From assembly GCA_905479325.1 (NCBI GenBank), contig CAJQLW010000002.1:1-64000 (forward strand): a stretch of DNA of 64,000 nucleotides, in the 5' to 3' direction. Shown one piece after another: positions 1 through 8,519 of the stretch; positions within the stretch are counted from its first letter, which is position 1, and each line of letters starts with the position of its first letter. Made by a program: the position numbers and the translations under genes. The notes under the pieces were generated by a model, which was not told the origin of the DNA, did no database searches, and saw only the letters and a program-made list of their open reading frames with translations. Origin of the DNA: an uncultured Flavobacteriales bacterium (GTDB lineage: Bacteria > Bacteroidota > Bacteroidia > Flavobacteriales_E > Vicingaceae).

Positions 1-402
1 ATGGAAGAAGGCACATTAAAGATTGAAGGAGGCCAATTTAAAGGCAAGAAAATCTCATTTCACGACCCTTGTTATTTAGGCAGGGGGAATGGAGAATATG
101 AGGCACCTCGTGTTTTACTTCAAGAATTAGATGCTGACTTGGTAGAATTAAAACGTTGTAAATCCAAAGGTTTGTGCTGTGGTGCAGGCGGTGCACAGAT
201 GTTTAAAGAAGCTGAGCCTGGTACAAAAGAAGTGAACATTGAGCGAATGGATGATGTAGTAGAAGCTAATCCCAATATTGTTGCCGTTGGTTGTCCTTTT
301 TGCATGACAATGATGATGGACGGCGTTAAGAATAAAAACAAAGAAGAAACACTCAAAGTGTACGATTTAGCAGAATTAATTGCAGAAGGAAAAGGACTAT
401 AA
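1..402 (+). CDS. CCG-domain Fe-S binding protein, C-terminal part (5' end outside window)
   Basis: This is the C-terminal part of a (Fe-S)-binding protein of the heterodisulfide-reductase/LutA/GlpC type. These proteins pass electrons in flavin- or quinone-linked oxidoreductases. The visible part carries one complete CCG cluster motif: HDPCYLGR near residue 22, then KGLCCGAGG near residue 57 and GCPFC near residue 98. The family usually has two such modules or an added ferredoxin domain, so much of the protein lies before base 1. The ATG at base 1 is therefore probably internal. A strong terminator follows at 463-492. The subfamily and partner enzyme cannot be named from this fragment. Confidence 0.85.
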   Translation: MEEGTLKIEGGQFKGKKISFHDPCYLGRGNGEYEAPRVLLQELDADLVELKRCKSKGLCCGAGGAQMFKEAEPGTKEVNIERMDDVVEANPNIVAVGCPFCMTMMMDGVKNKNKEETLKVYDLAELIAEGKGL

Positions 403-462
403 TATTCTGTCGCACTGAGCTCCGATAGCTATCAGAGTCGAAGTAGACAAATTTTGAATTAC

Positions 463-492
463 AAAAAAGGGAAGCAGATGCTTCCCTTTTTT
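463..492 (+). terminator. Rho-independent terminator
   Basis: A perfect 13-bp stem with a 4-base loop (AGAT) runs from an A6 tract into a T6 tract. It lies 60 bases after the stop of the Fe-S protein gene. The A/T flanks would let it work in both directions. Confidence 0.85.
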
Positions 493-565
493 GGTTAATA
501 GGCTTGGCAATATATGTTCGTGTGGAGTTACGGATACAAGGTGCAAGTTTGCGGGAATAGGGCTG

Positions 566-705
566 GATGAATTTCATCTGTTTTAGTATAGAAGGAATAG
601 ATAAAAATAGTTTTATGGATACATTTGGATACGATATGGATATATCCAAGATAAAAATACAGAAGCTACTATATTCAGGAGGATATCGATGAATTTCATC
701 TGTTT
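566..705. repeat. Two 18-bp direct repeats, each containing a short palindrome
   Basis: GATGAATTTCATCTGTTT occurs at 566-583 and again at 688-705. The first 13 bases of each copy form an inverted repeat (GATGAA, T, TTCATC). The 104 bases between are AT-rich with scattered GGATA words. No gene is supported here. A 139-codon minus-strand frame across the region has no recognisable family and low-complexity content. Confidence 0.5.
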
Positions 706-758
706 CAGAAATAGTGAAAAATGATGTTACTTTGTAATTGGATAAAATTGGATAGAAA

Positions 759-1020
759 ATGGATATGCCCAAAACAATAAGTGAGAAGTTAGACTTTACA
801 GTAATTGTTTATCAGCAATTTATGAAGCAGTTAAGTTTAGTTGATAGCTTTAAAGGAAGATGGGAAACTATAGAGTTAAGAGACAGTAAACATTATATGA
901 TGGAATAGGGGGGAGTATTACATTTACAACTGCTACACCTGCTTTTTATGAAGGTAATTATCTATTTGAAGGAGAAAATATAGTTACATCAGAAAAAAAT
1001 AGAGCTGAGCGGGAGCTTTA
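759..1020 (+). pseudogene. Possible decayed coding remnant, family not recognised
   Basis: The stretch from the Fe-S protein to base 1178 (about 775 bases) has no intact gene. It does contain two adjacent short frames with ordinary protein-like composition. One starts at ATG 759 and stops at 906-908 (about 49 codons). The other, shifted by one base, is readable from about 899 to a stop at 1018-1020 (about 40 codons). The switch falls next to a G6 run at 908-913. This looks like the start of a frameshifted and truncated gene. I cannot assign a function, and chance remains possible. Confidence 0.3.
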
Positions 1021-1155
1021 AGGCCTGCCCTAGGATATAAGTCCAGTTTGTACGTATTTGTAGTTCGCGCTAACTGGGTAAACAAGTACGATCTAAAACA
1101 GTGAATGTATTTGTAATTCTCTTGACTTCTAAAACGGTCTTAATTTCTCAATTCT

Positions 1156-1163
1156 TACCTTTG
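1156..1163 (+). promoter_or_regulatory. -7 promoter element (TACCTTTG)
   Basis: The box matches the Bacteroidota consensus TAnnTTTG and lies 15 bases before the ATG at 1179. No clear TTG (-33) element is visible at the expected distance. Confidence 0.4.
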
Positions 1164-1178
1164 AAAAAAGACTGAACA

Positions 1179-1655
1179 ATGAATTATAAAGATTTAGCAG
1201 ACCATAGTAGAGTATGGATTTACCAAGCAGACAGACAATTAAGCAACAATGAAGTTGAAGAAATAAAAAAGCATGGAGCTAATTTTATAGGCAATTGGGC
1301 GGCTCACGGTTCAGACTTGCAAGCGGCTTTTGAAGTTTTTTACAATCAATTTATTGTTCTCTTTGCTGATGAAACTCAGGTGAAAGCCTCAGGATGCTCT
1401 ATTGACTCCTCCGTTAGGTTTATCAAAGAGCTTGAAAAGCAGTATCAGTTGGATTTATTTAACCGCTTGAATTTAACCTATAAGTTAGGTGGTGACATAA
1501 AAATATTGGCAATGACAGATTTTCAAGCCGCTTTACAAAAAGGAACATTAGATGATCGTACAATTGTATTTAACAACTTGGTGGAGACCAAAGCTGATTT
1601 TGATACAAACTGGGAAGTACCTGTTCAAAATAGTTGGCACAAACAATTAATTTAG
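1179..1655 (+). CDS. Conserved Bacteroidota protein, often labelled 'ABC transporter ATPase'
   Basis: This 158-residue soluble protein belongs to a family common in Flavobacteriia. Recognisable segments are SRVWIYQADR near residue 9, the central SGCSIDSS near residue 71, and the C-terminal NWEVP and SWH. Databases often call homologues 'ABC transporter ATPase', but no Walker A, Walker B or signature motif is present, so that name is not supported. The true role is unknown. It has no signal peptide and no membrane segment. Its last bases overlap the stop of the convergent methyltransferase gene by 4 bases. Confidence 0.75.
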   Translation: MNYKDLADHSRVWIYQADRQLSNNEVEEIKKHGANFIGNWAAHGSDLQAAFEVFYNQFIVLFADETQVKASGCSIDSSVRFIKELEKQYQLDLFNRLNLTYKLGGDIKILAMTDFQAALQKGTLDDRTIVFNNLVETKADFDTNWEVPVQNSWHKQLI

Positions 1656-2395
1656 TCAGTAGGTTCAGGATATTTCGAATCTCCTACTAATGTTTCAATT
1701 TGTACTGTATTCCAGTCGAAATTCTCAACGTGTTCCATTTTTTTGCCCAAAAATTCTACATGGCAATACATTGCCTTTACCGGTTTTAATCGCAGATAGC
1801 TAGCGGCATATTTCGAAAACCGACCAACAATTGGGGTGGAAACACCTGCCTCAATACACTGGATACCCATTGCTTCTGAAAATAGGGTTCGTAATGCCAT
1901 ATCGCTGAAATGATAAAAATGCCACGGACGTTCGTGCGAAGAAAAGGAGAAGTGGGTCTCAACAAAAATGTGTCCACCAAGCTTACACATCTTAGCCATC
2001 TCTTTCGATACTTGCCAAGGCATGGCAAAATGCTCAAAACAAGCACTAGAAAAAATCAAGTCAAATTGTTCTCCGTCTTTAAAGTATTGAGATAATTTAT
2101 GCGCATCACCAACCACATCAACGTTGTTTCCATCGTAGTAGTCAAAACCTACATATTCAGCCTTATCAAAACGATTTCTTGCATCTGAATTTCCAGTTAC
2201 TTCTCTACTTCCAACCTCTAGTATGCGTAAGCCTGGTTTATTGAAGGTGGTATACAAATATTCTTCCCACCGATCGTGACTTACTATGTTAGAATGGTGA
2301 ATGTCTTTGGCTATGTAATCTTCGTCAAATAATGACTCTACTTTTTGTATTTGTCCTAATGTTTTGCGCAAAAGTCCTTTTAATAATTCTTTCAT
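1652..2395 (-). CDS. Class I SAM-dependent methyltransferase
   Basis: This is a 247-residue Rossmann-fold methyltransferase of the Methyltransf_11/25 kind. Motif I is degenerate (LRILEVGSREVTG, about residues 56-68). It is followed by the acidic end of strand 2 (YVGFDYYDG) and a post-I motif (FDLIFSSACFEHF) typical of enzymes that modify small molecules or cell-surface sugars. The replacement of the usual GxGxG by GSREVTG is notable. The substrate cannot be inferred, and no glycan gene cluster is adjacent. It is convergent with the preceding gene. Confidence 0.8.
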   Translation of the reverse strand: MKELLKGLLRKTLGQIQKVESLFDEDYIAKDIHHSNIVSHDRWEEYLYTTFNKPGLRILEVGSREVTGNSDARNRFDKAEYVGFDYYDGNNVDVVGDAHKLSQYFKDGEQFDLIFSSACFEHFAMPWQVSKEMAKMCKLGGHIFVETHFSFSSHERPWHFYHFSDMALRTLFSEAMGIQCIEAGVSTPIVGRFSKYAASYLRLKPVKAMYCHVEFLGKKMEHVENFDWNTVQIETLVGDSKYPEPTD

Positions 2396-2498
2396 TTACT
2401 ACGTTGATAAAAAGTCAAATTCTAGTTAATTGGTGCCTGTCAAAAATAACCTATGATCTTGGTAAATCAATTCATTCATATCTATTACTTTTAAATTT

Positions 2499-2927
2499 AT
2501 GAATAAAGCAAGAAAAGTCTACGAATCCATGATGGAAAACGACTTCTGCTCTCAATGGTTAGGAATTCGGCCAATGGTAATAGAAGAAGGCCATTGTGTT
2601 TTAGAGTTCACCGTAAGAAAAGAAATGTTGAATGGCTTCGGAACCTTACACGGAGGAATTGCTTATGCCGCAGCAGATTCTGCTTTAGCTTTTGCGTCAA
2701 ACTCCTATGGTAGAATTTCTCCGTTAATCAACGGCAACATGGTTTATTCCAAATCAGCTAAAATTGGAGACGTTTTAACGGCTACTGCCAAAGTAATTTC
2801 GTTGGGCAATAAGAAAGCAGATATAGATGTGGTAATTTCCTGTAAAGGGCATGATGAGCCGTTTTATTTTTTTCGTGGTACGGTTTACCGAACATCCAAA
2901 GAACATGAAATAACCAAGTTCAAATAA
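2499..2927 (+). CDS. PaaI-family hotdog-fold thioesterase
   Basis: This 142-residue protein has the hotdog fold of acyl-CoA thioesterases related to PaaI. The active-site signature is clear: N45-G-F-G-T-L-H51-G-G, followed by A-D60 on the central helix. PaaI-type enzymes hydrolyse phenylacetyl- or hydroxyphenylacetyl-CoA esters and release CoA from stalled intermediates. No paa genes are nearby. The next gene is fabG, so an acyl-CoA/ACP house-cleaning role is equally plausible. An imperfect promoter box (TACTTTTA) lies a few bases before the ATG. Confidence 0.85.
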   Translation: MNKARKVYESMMENDFCSQWLGIRPMVIEEGHCVLEFTVRKEMLNGFGTLHGGIAYAAADSALAFASNSYGRISPLINGNMVYSKSAKIGDVLTATAKVISLGNKKADIDVVISCKGHDEPFYFFRGTVYRTSKEHEITKFK

Positions 2928-2996
2928 GTACATTTTTCAACGGACTAAATGTTAGTATCCATCGCAATTTAATTCTGCTTAAAAGGCAAGTTTAAT

Positions 2997-3004
2997 TACA
3001 TTTG
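2997..3004 (+). promoter_or_regulatory. -7 promoter element (TACATTTG) for fabG
   Basis: The box matches TAnnTTTG exactly and lies 16 bases before the fabG ATG. It suggests that fabG has its own promoter rather than being transcribed only with the thioesterase. Confidence 0.45.
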
Positions 3005-3020
3005 AATAAAATATTTTTTT

Positions 3021-3767
3021 ATGAAATTACTAGAAGGAAAAGTAGCCTTGGTAACTGGCGCAACAAGAGGAATTGGAAAAGGAATCGCTTTAAAATTGGC
3101 AGAGCATGGAGCAGATGTAGCTTTTACGTTTGTATCTTCTCCTGAAAAGGCGAAGGAGGTAGAACAAGAGGTAGCTGCATTTGGAGTGAAAGCAATGGCT
3201 TTTCAATCTAATGCAGCTGATTATGCTGCGGCAGAAAAGTTAATTGCATACGTAAATGAAAACTTCGGAAGAATTGACATTGTGGTAAACAATGCAGGAA
3301 TTACAAAGGATGGTTTACTCATGAGAATGTCAGAAGAGAATTGGGACGATGTAATGAATACGAATTTAAAGTCTGTGTTCAACATTACAAAAAACGTTCA
3401 AAGAACCATGTTGAAGCAGCGATCAGGTTCAATTATAAACCTTAGTTCTGTCGTAGGAGTTAGAGGAAACGCAGGACAATCAAACTATGCAGCTTCGAAA
3501 GCTGGAATCATTGGATTTACTAAATCTATTGCACAAGAATTAGGCAGTAGAAACATTCGTTGCAATGCCATTGCTCCTGGCTTTATTGCTACTGAAATGA
3601 CAGCTGAGTTAGGGGAAGATACAATTAACGAATGGTTGAAATCAGTTCCGTTAAACAGACCCGGTACAGCAGAGGATGTTGCAAATGCAGTATTGTTTTT
3701 AGCTTCAGATTTATCAACTTATGTTTCGGGACAAACCTTGAATGTTTGTGGTGCAATGCTAACTTAA
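3021..3767 (+). CDS. fabG: 3-oxoacyl-[acyl-carrier-protein] reductase FabG
   Basis: This 248-residue short-chain dehydrogenase has the usual FabG length. It reduces 3-oxoacyl-ACP to 3-hydroxyacyl-ACP with NADPH in fatty acid synthesis. The nucleotide-binding motif TGATRGIG is at 12-19, NNAG at about 90-93 and the structural Asn at 115. The catalytic residues are Ser142/143, Tyr156 and Lys160 (Y-A-A-S-K). The C-terminal half follows the FabG pattern (APGFIATEMTAEL, then the SGQTLNVCGA ending), which separates it from other SDR enzymes. A PaaI-like thioesterase gene precedes it. Confidence 0.95.
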   Translation: MKLLEGKVALVTGATRGIGKGIALKLAEHGADVAFTFVSSPEKAKEVEQEVAAFGVKAMAFQSNAADYAAAEKLIAYVNENFGRIDIVVNNAGITKDGLLMRMSEENWDDVMNTNLKSVFNITKNVQRTMLKQRSGSIINLSSVVGVRGNAGQSNYAASKAGIIGFTKSIAQELGSRNIRCNAIAPGFIATEMTAELGEDTINEWLKSVPLNRPGTAEDVANAVLFLASDLSTYVSGQTLNVCGAMLT

Positions 3768-3781
3768 TTTACTCGTAGTCA

Positions 3782-5860
3782 GTGAATATTGTTAGCCCGT
3801 ATCCGTTATGGTACTTTCTTTTTTGTGTTGTATTGGGCGCCTTAATGGCCTTTTTGCTGTACAAAAATGACAAGAAACTTTCGGAATTTTCTAAACTAAC
3901 TAAGGGAATTCTTTTCGGACTCCGCTTTTTATGTATTTCGTTGTTGGCAGCAATGTTACTTTCGCCATTGTTAAAATATTTTAGCAAAACGGTTGAAAAG
4001 CCAATTATCATTATTGCTCAAGATAACTCCGGTTCCATGCTTATGGCGTCAGATTCTTCTTACGTTAAAAATGAACTGCAACAGCAATTGGAAAGGGTTA
4101 AGAATGAATTAGCGGAAGATTACAGAGTAGAAAGTTATTTGTTTGATGAACGCATTCAGTCAAATGAAGGAACACCCGATTTTAGTGGGAAAATAACTGA
4201 TTTTGACGTTCTTTTTGAAAGCATAGAGCAGCGTTTTGTAAACCGAAATGTTGGCGGCTTATTGTTACTCTCTGATGGGATTTACAATCAAGGTAACTCG
4301 CCCATATATAGCACACAGTCTTTTGATTTTCCCATTTTTACGCTTGGCATTGGCGACACCAATAAGTATGTAGATGTGCAATTGCGAAATCTGAGAAATA
4401 ATAAATTAGCGTTTTTAGGTAATGAGTTTCCGGTGCAATTTGATGTGAAGACTCAAAAGTTGCCTGTGGGTAAATTAAAACTTTCAGTATATCGAGGAAC
4501 TTCTTTGATTACCACAAAGCAAATAGAAGGATTAAAGAGAGATGGGCGAGCCACTCAAAAATTGACGTTAAAGGCAGAAGTAGTAGGAAAACAACAATAT
4601 ACTGTTGTGGTAGAAACTGTTGAAGGGGAACGAAATATTCTAAACAACAAGATTAATTTTTACATAGACGTTCTCGATGGTAGGCAAAAACTTTTGCTCT
4701 TGGGCATGTCGCCTCATCCAGATTTAGGTGCGTTGAAAGCAGCTATTCAGTCCAATGAAAATTATGAATTGGCATCTTCAATTTATTCAGAATACGCCGG
4801 ATCCTTTGATCAATATGACTTGGTTATTTTACATCAAGCAGCAAATGCAAGACTTGTTTCTATTGATCAAAAAATGAAACAGTTGTTAGCTTCATCTAAA
4901 CCATTACTTTTATTTGGTGGTGGATGGAAAAACATTGAATTGCTCAAAGATATTTCTGGTAAAAGTGGTGGTAGAAGTAGTGTAAATGAGGTACAAGCAA
5001 GTATAAACGAATCGTTCAGTTTATTTACAGTAGACCAAGATATACGCAAATTGAGCAACTTTCCTCCATTGACAACTGAGGCAAATCAGCTTGTCAAGTC
5101 AAATGGGAATCAAACCTTGCTCACGCAGAAAATTGGGTCTGTTTCTACACCTTATCCCTTATTAAGTTTTTATGATGTACAAGATTCAAAAATAGGTCGC
5201 TTTACAGGAGAGGGTATTTGGAAATGGCGAATTGCTAACTTTCAGGAGGCGGGGAATCACGATGTTTTTAATCGTTTTGTTGGTAAGGTAGTTCAATACA
5301 TGGCGGTAAAAGCAGATCGAAGTTTTTTCCGCGTAAGCACCATCAATGAACTTTATGAAAACGAATCGATTAATTTTTCGGCTCAATTGTTTAATCCGTC
5401 ATACGAGTTAGTAAATGAATCAGATGTTAGCTTAGAATTGAAAAATGAAGAAGGTAAAAGTTTTAGTTTTACTATGAATCGTTCTGGGGAAACCTATCAG
5501 TTAACTATTCCTAGTTTAGAGCCTTCTACTTATAGTTACACGGCTGCAACTACCTTCCAAGGCAAGAGATATGAGGAAACGGGTGTGTTTACCGTAAAAG
5601 AGCTGCGACTAGAAGCGATGAATACCGAGGCTGATTATCAATTGTTAAATCAATTGGCACTGCGGTCGAAAGGTGAAATGCTGAGCCGTGAAAACCTACC
5701 AAAATTCAAAGAATTACTCAACAGTAGGAAAGATGTGACTTCTGTTTCTTATATGAACGAAGAAGTTCAAGACATCATTAATTTACAATGGCTATTCTTT
5801 CTAATCTTGTCACTTTTAAGTATCGAGTGGTTTGTTCGAAAACGAGGTGGTGCGTATTAG
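3782..5860 (+). CDS. Membrane-anchored VWA-like protein (BatA/BatB-related topology)
   Basis: This 692-residue protein has two N-terminal membrane segments (about residues 9-26 and 44-64). A VWA-like domain follows with a metal-site motif (QDNSGSM, about 79-85) and a later SDG. Next come beta-sandwich regions and a GATase-like segment, and a final membrane helix lies close to the C terminus. The start is a GTG, and no better in-frame ATG exists upstream. The domain plan resembles the Bat proteins encoded convergently just downstream. The two stops are only 5 bases apart. Its function is unknown, but envelope stress or substrate binding in the periplasm is a reasonable guess. Confidence 0.8.
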   Translation: MNIVSPYPLWYFLFCVVLGALMAFLLYKNDKKLSEFSKLTKGILFGLRFLCISLLAAMLLSPLLKYFSKTVEKPIIIIAQDNSGSMLMASDSSYVKNELQQQLERVKNELAEDYRVESYLFDERIQSNEGTPDFSGKITDFDVLFESIEQRFVNRNVGGLLLLSDGIYNQGNSPIYSTQSFDFPIFTLGIGDTNKYVDVQLRNLRNNKLAFLGNEFPVQFDVKTQKLPVGKLKLSVYRGTSLITTKQIEGLKRDGRATQKLTLKAEVVGKQQYTVVVETVEGERNILNNKINFYIDVLDGRQKLLLLGMSPHPDLGALKAAIQSNENYELASSIYSEYAGSFDQYDLVILHQAANARLVSIDQKMKQLLASSKPLLLFGGGWKNIELLKDISGKSGGRSSVNEVQASINESFSLFTVDQDIRKLSNFPPLTTEANQLVKSNGNQTLLTQKIGSVSTPYPLLSFYDVQDSKIGRFTGEGIWKWRIANFQEAGNHDVFNRFVGKVVQYMAVKADRSFFRVSTINELYENESINFSAQLFNPSYELVNESDVSLELKNEEGKSFSFTMNRSGETYQLTIPSLEPSTYSYTAATTFQGKRYEETGVFTVKELRLEAMNTEADYQLLNQLALRSKGEMLSRENLPKFKELLNSRKDVTSVSYMNEEVQDIINLQWLFFLILSLLSIEWFVRKRGGAY

Positions 5861-5865
5861 CTTGA

Positions 5866-6630
5866 TTATATTTCAGCGATAGATACTTTGTTCACCCAAC
5901 CTTGGTTACCGTTAGGTAAAGAAACTTCCATCCATTCTTCGGTGGTGTCTTCTATTTTTACTTTCGTTCCCTCATGCAGCAAAAAAAGCTGAGAGCTCCC
6001 CGATGATGGAGCACTTAAGATATCAACTGTAGGTTCCATGATAATAGCATGCGTGGAAGATAACGCATGATTTCTCTGGCTTGCTGCGAAAAGCAAAAAT
6101 GACAAACTCATTACAACTCCACTTGCCATCATTCCAAAACCAAATTTTCGAACCAATAAATTGGCGGATAATTTGTAGCAACCAAAACCAATCAACGTAA
6201 CAATAAGCACAGTAATCATGAGTTTAGCCCATTTATCTGCAGAATAGAGGTTGTATACTGCTTTCCACCAACGGTAAATGAACAATTCGGGTACTTGATC
6301 AATTTTATCCACCGTGCGGTCATAGGCAATTTTTAAATTGTACGCAGCATCTTCTGAATTTGGATTTTGCTTCAGCGCCTTTTCATAATGCAAAATAGCC
6401 AAAGCCAGATTGTTGGATTTAAATAGGCTATTTGAATAATTAAAATGCAAATCTTCAGAGGTGTAGTTCCGATCAAGGAGTAATTTGTAAGTGTTTGCTG
6501 CAGCCTCATAATTCCCAGAATCGTATTCTTTATTCGCCTGGTTCATTATGTTCAAAGGATCTGCTTCTTGAGCAATTGCTGAAAAATTCAAACACAGAAA
6601 ACCGATAAGATAAAACGTTAATTTCTTCAT
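5866..6630 (-). CDS. batE: BatE-like protein: TPR plus SH3 domain
   Basis: This 254-residue protein is the last gene of the Bat operon. It has an N-terminal signal peptide ending near ...SAIAQ. Tetratricopeptide repeats follow (about 23-105, including ALAILHYEKALKQNPNSED), then two membrane segments (about 135-160 and 165-185). A C-terminal SH3-like domain ends in a GWV motif. This matches BatE of the Bacteroides aerotolerance operon. TPR and SH3 modules suggest a scaffold for the BatA/BatB membrane complex. Only 5 bases separate it from batD. Confidence 0.85.
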   Translation of the reverse strand: MKKLTFYLIGFLCLNFSAIAQEADPLNIMNQANKEYDSGNYEAAANTYKLLLDRNYTSEDLHFNYSNSLFKSNNLALAILHYEKALKQNPNSEDAAYNLKIAYDRTVDKIDQVPELFIYRWWKAVYNLYSADKWAKLMITVLIVTLIGFGCYKLSANLLVRKFGFGMMASGVVMSLSFLLFAASQRNHALSSTHAIIMEPTVDILSAPSSGSSQLFLLHEGTKVKIEDTTEEWMEVSLPNGNQGWVNKVSIAEI

Positions 6631-6635
6631 GATAA

Positions 6636-8426
6636 TTAGCTTTCTAAATTCTGAATTAAACTCGATGCCTTGTCGTATAGAATACTTGGGTTAATGCCTG
6701 ATTTCGGTGCAAATCGAGCCATTTCTGTTTCGTCGAGAATGGTTTTAACATTTTGTTTATCATCATCTGACGATCCATTTTCTGCCAATAAATCAAGTAT
6801 TCTTTCTTGTGATATTTCAGCCACCTCTAAGTTAAATTTATCTGCAAAGTACCCAAATAGAGCAGTTGAAATTTCTTCGTAGAACTTAGCATTCTCTTTC
6901 GTGTCTAGAAGTTTTTTGGCTTTAGCCAAACGCTTCTTGGCAATTTTTGAGGCTCTTGATTTTCTTAAACCAGATTTATCCGAAAGTATGGATTTATTCC
7001 GTTTTGCTATTAGCACAATTAAAATTGCGAACAGCGCAATGGCTGCAATGATCAGATAGAATAGGGAAGAACCAAAAAAGTAGTCGTTAGTCTTGTACAG
7101 TGCTAGGTTGTTGATGTGTATGAATCGAATGTCTGTTCCGAGCACCTCTATGTCTTCTTTTCGTCTACCAACAAACGTTACGTTTTCCTCTTCATCTCCT
7201 TTTTCTACCATAAAATGGATTGGATCTGCGGTTATTGTTTTGTAACGTTTTTCATTCACGTCGAAATAGGAAAAGGCATAGGCATCTAAATCAAACTCTC
7301 CTGAATGCCTTGGTATTACTAAATAGTCAAATGTTTTAGAGCCTGTAGATCCGTTGTAGCCAGTTTTAAAATTGTTTTTTGTTTCTGGGTCATAAACCTC
7401 AAAGTCGGCAGGAAAATTTAAGTTAGGCGCATTGATTAGAGGTAGATTTCCGTTTCCTTTAATTTCAATTTTAATATTAGCCGATTCGTTTGCTGTTAAG
7501 CTGTCTTTGTTGGCCGACATTTTCATATTGAACTTACCAACGGCTCCAGAAAAATTGGCCGGTTTACCCGCGTTCGGCAATGGAATTACTTCGAGCTTTA
7601 TAGGCTTACTAGTAGCTATAACCTCTTTTAAGTCGTAACCACCTCCCCAAAATTGCTCCATGTACGTCCGAGCTCTTCTTGGAATTTGCACCTTCGCTAA
7701 AATAGAAAGGGCGTCTATTGTTAACTCTCCACTTCGCTGAGGGTAGAGAAGTGTTTGCTGAAGTTCAACAACATCATAAACTTGACCTTGATAGTTTTCT
7801 CTTGTTTTTTGAATGTTTCTGCCGTAAAGTGTTTGCAGGTCTTGGGTCCAAAAACCATTGAATCGGGTTGGGGCTTCTAAATCTAAACCGCTTAAGTTTA
7901 ATCTTGAGTACAGTTTATAAGTAACAGCTACTTTTTCACCTACGTACGCCTTCGTTTTATCTACTGTCGCTTTTACAAAAACATACTCTTTTAGTTGTTC
8001 AGCTTCCGTTTTTCGCTGCTCATTTTTATTTCGTTGTGCTGCAGCTCCATTTGGATTTTGATCAACAACCTTAATTTCAACTGGTTCCGTTTCTTTCGTT
8101 GTGCCGTCTGAGCTAATGCTTGCAGGCCCAATGGTATAATTTCCTTTTTCTTGGGCAACTAGAATGTAGCTAATGGACGTGCTCTGAGACATGTTGCCAT
8201 TAATGTATTGCATGCTTTGTGATTGGTTGGGACCACTAACCACCCTAAAATTCTCAAACGAGGGAGGAGAAAAGTTACCTCCTCTTGCGTTGATTGTAAA
8301 TGTAATTTGAAAGCGTTGGCCAACTTCTACAGTCGAACTGCTCACTTTTACGGTGAACTCGCTAGCGGCCGCAAAACATACTACGCTTGCAAGCAATAAA
8401 ATGTATGTTATAAAAGCTTTTTTCAT
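6636..8426 (-). CDS. batD: BatD family protein
   Basis: This 596-residue protein has a signal peptide (about 1-21), a long periplasmic region of beta-sandwich repeats, one membrane helix (about 455-477) and a cytoplasmic basic/helical tail. The N-terminal FTVKVSSSTVEVGQRFQITFT is typical of BatD (Pfam BatD, oxygen tolerance). Its role is thought to lie in the periplasmic part of the Bat machinery, whose biochemical activity remains unknown. The gene sits between batC and batE with the order conserved in Bacteroidota. The 93-base gap to batC shows no strong promoter. Confidence 0.9.
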   Translation of the reverse strand: MKKAFITYILLLASVVCFAAASEFTVKVSSSTVEVGQRFQITFTINARGGNFSPPSFENFRVVSGPNQSQSMQYINGNMSQSTSISYILVAQEKGNYTIGPASISSDGTTKETEPVEIKVVDQNPNGAAAQRNKNEQRKTEAEQLKEYVFVKATVDKTKAYVGEKVAVTYKLYSRLNLSGLDLEAPTRFNGFWTQDLQTLYGRNIQKTRENYQGQVYDVVELQQTLLYPQRSGELTIDALSILAKVQIPRRARTYMEQFWGGGYDLKEVIATSKPIKLEVIPLPNAGKPANFSGAVGKFNMKMSANKDSLTANESANIKIEIKGNGNLPLINAPNLNFPADFEVYDPETKNNFKTGYNGSTGSKTFDYLVIPRHSGEFDLDAYAFSYFDVNEKRYKTITADPIHFMVEKGDEEENVTFVGRRKEDIEVLGTDIRFIHINNLALYKTNDYFFGSSLFYLIIAAIALFAILIVLIAKRNKSILSDKSGLRKSRASKIAKKRLAKAKKLLDTKENAKFYEEISTALFGYFADKFNLEVAEISQERILDLLAENGSSDDDKQNVKTILDETEMARFAPKSGINPSILYDKASSLIQNLES

Positions 8427-8519
8427 TTTAATTAAACTCAGTACTTGTTAATAGTTGAACCTGAATTGCTTTTTGTGATCATCAGTAGATGTACAAAAAG
8501 CAATTTATTCCTGTTTGTT

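Noticed and set aside
353-772. 139-codon minus-strand frame over the intergenic region after the Fe-S protein gene
   Set aside because: It overlaps a strong terminator and the repeat pair, has low-complexity content, no recognisable family, and covers the opposite strand of a non-coding region.
1179-1655. ABC transporter ATPase
   Set aside because: Homologues carry this label, but no Walker A, Walker B or ABC signature motif is present.
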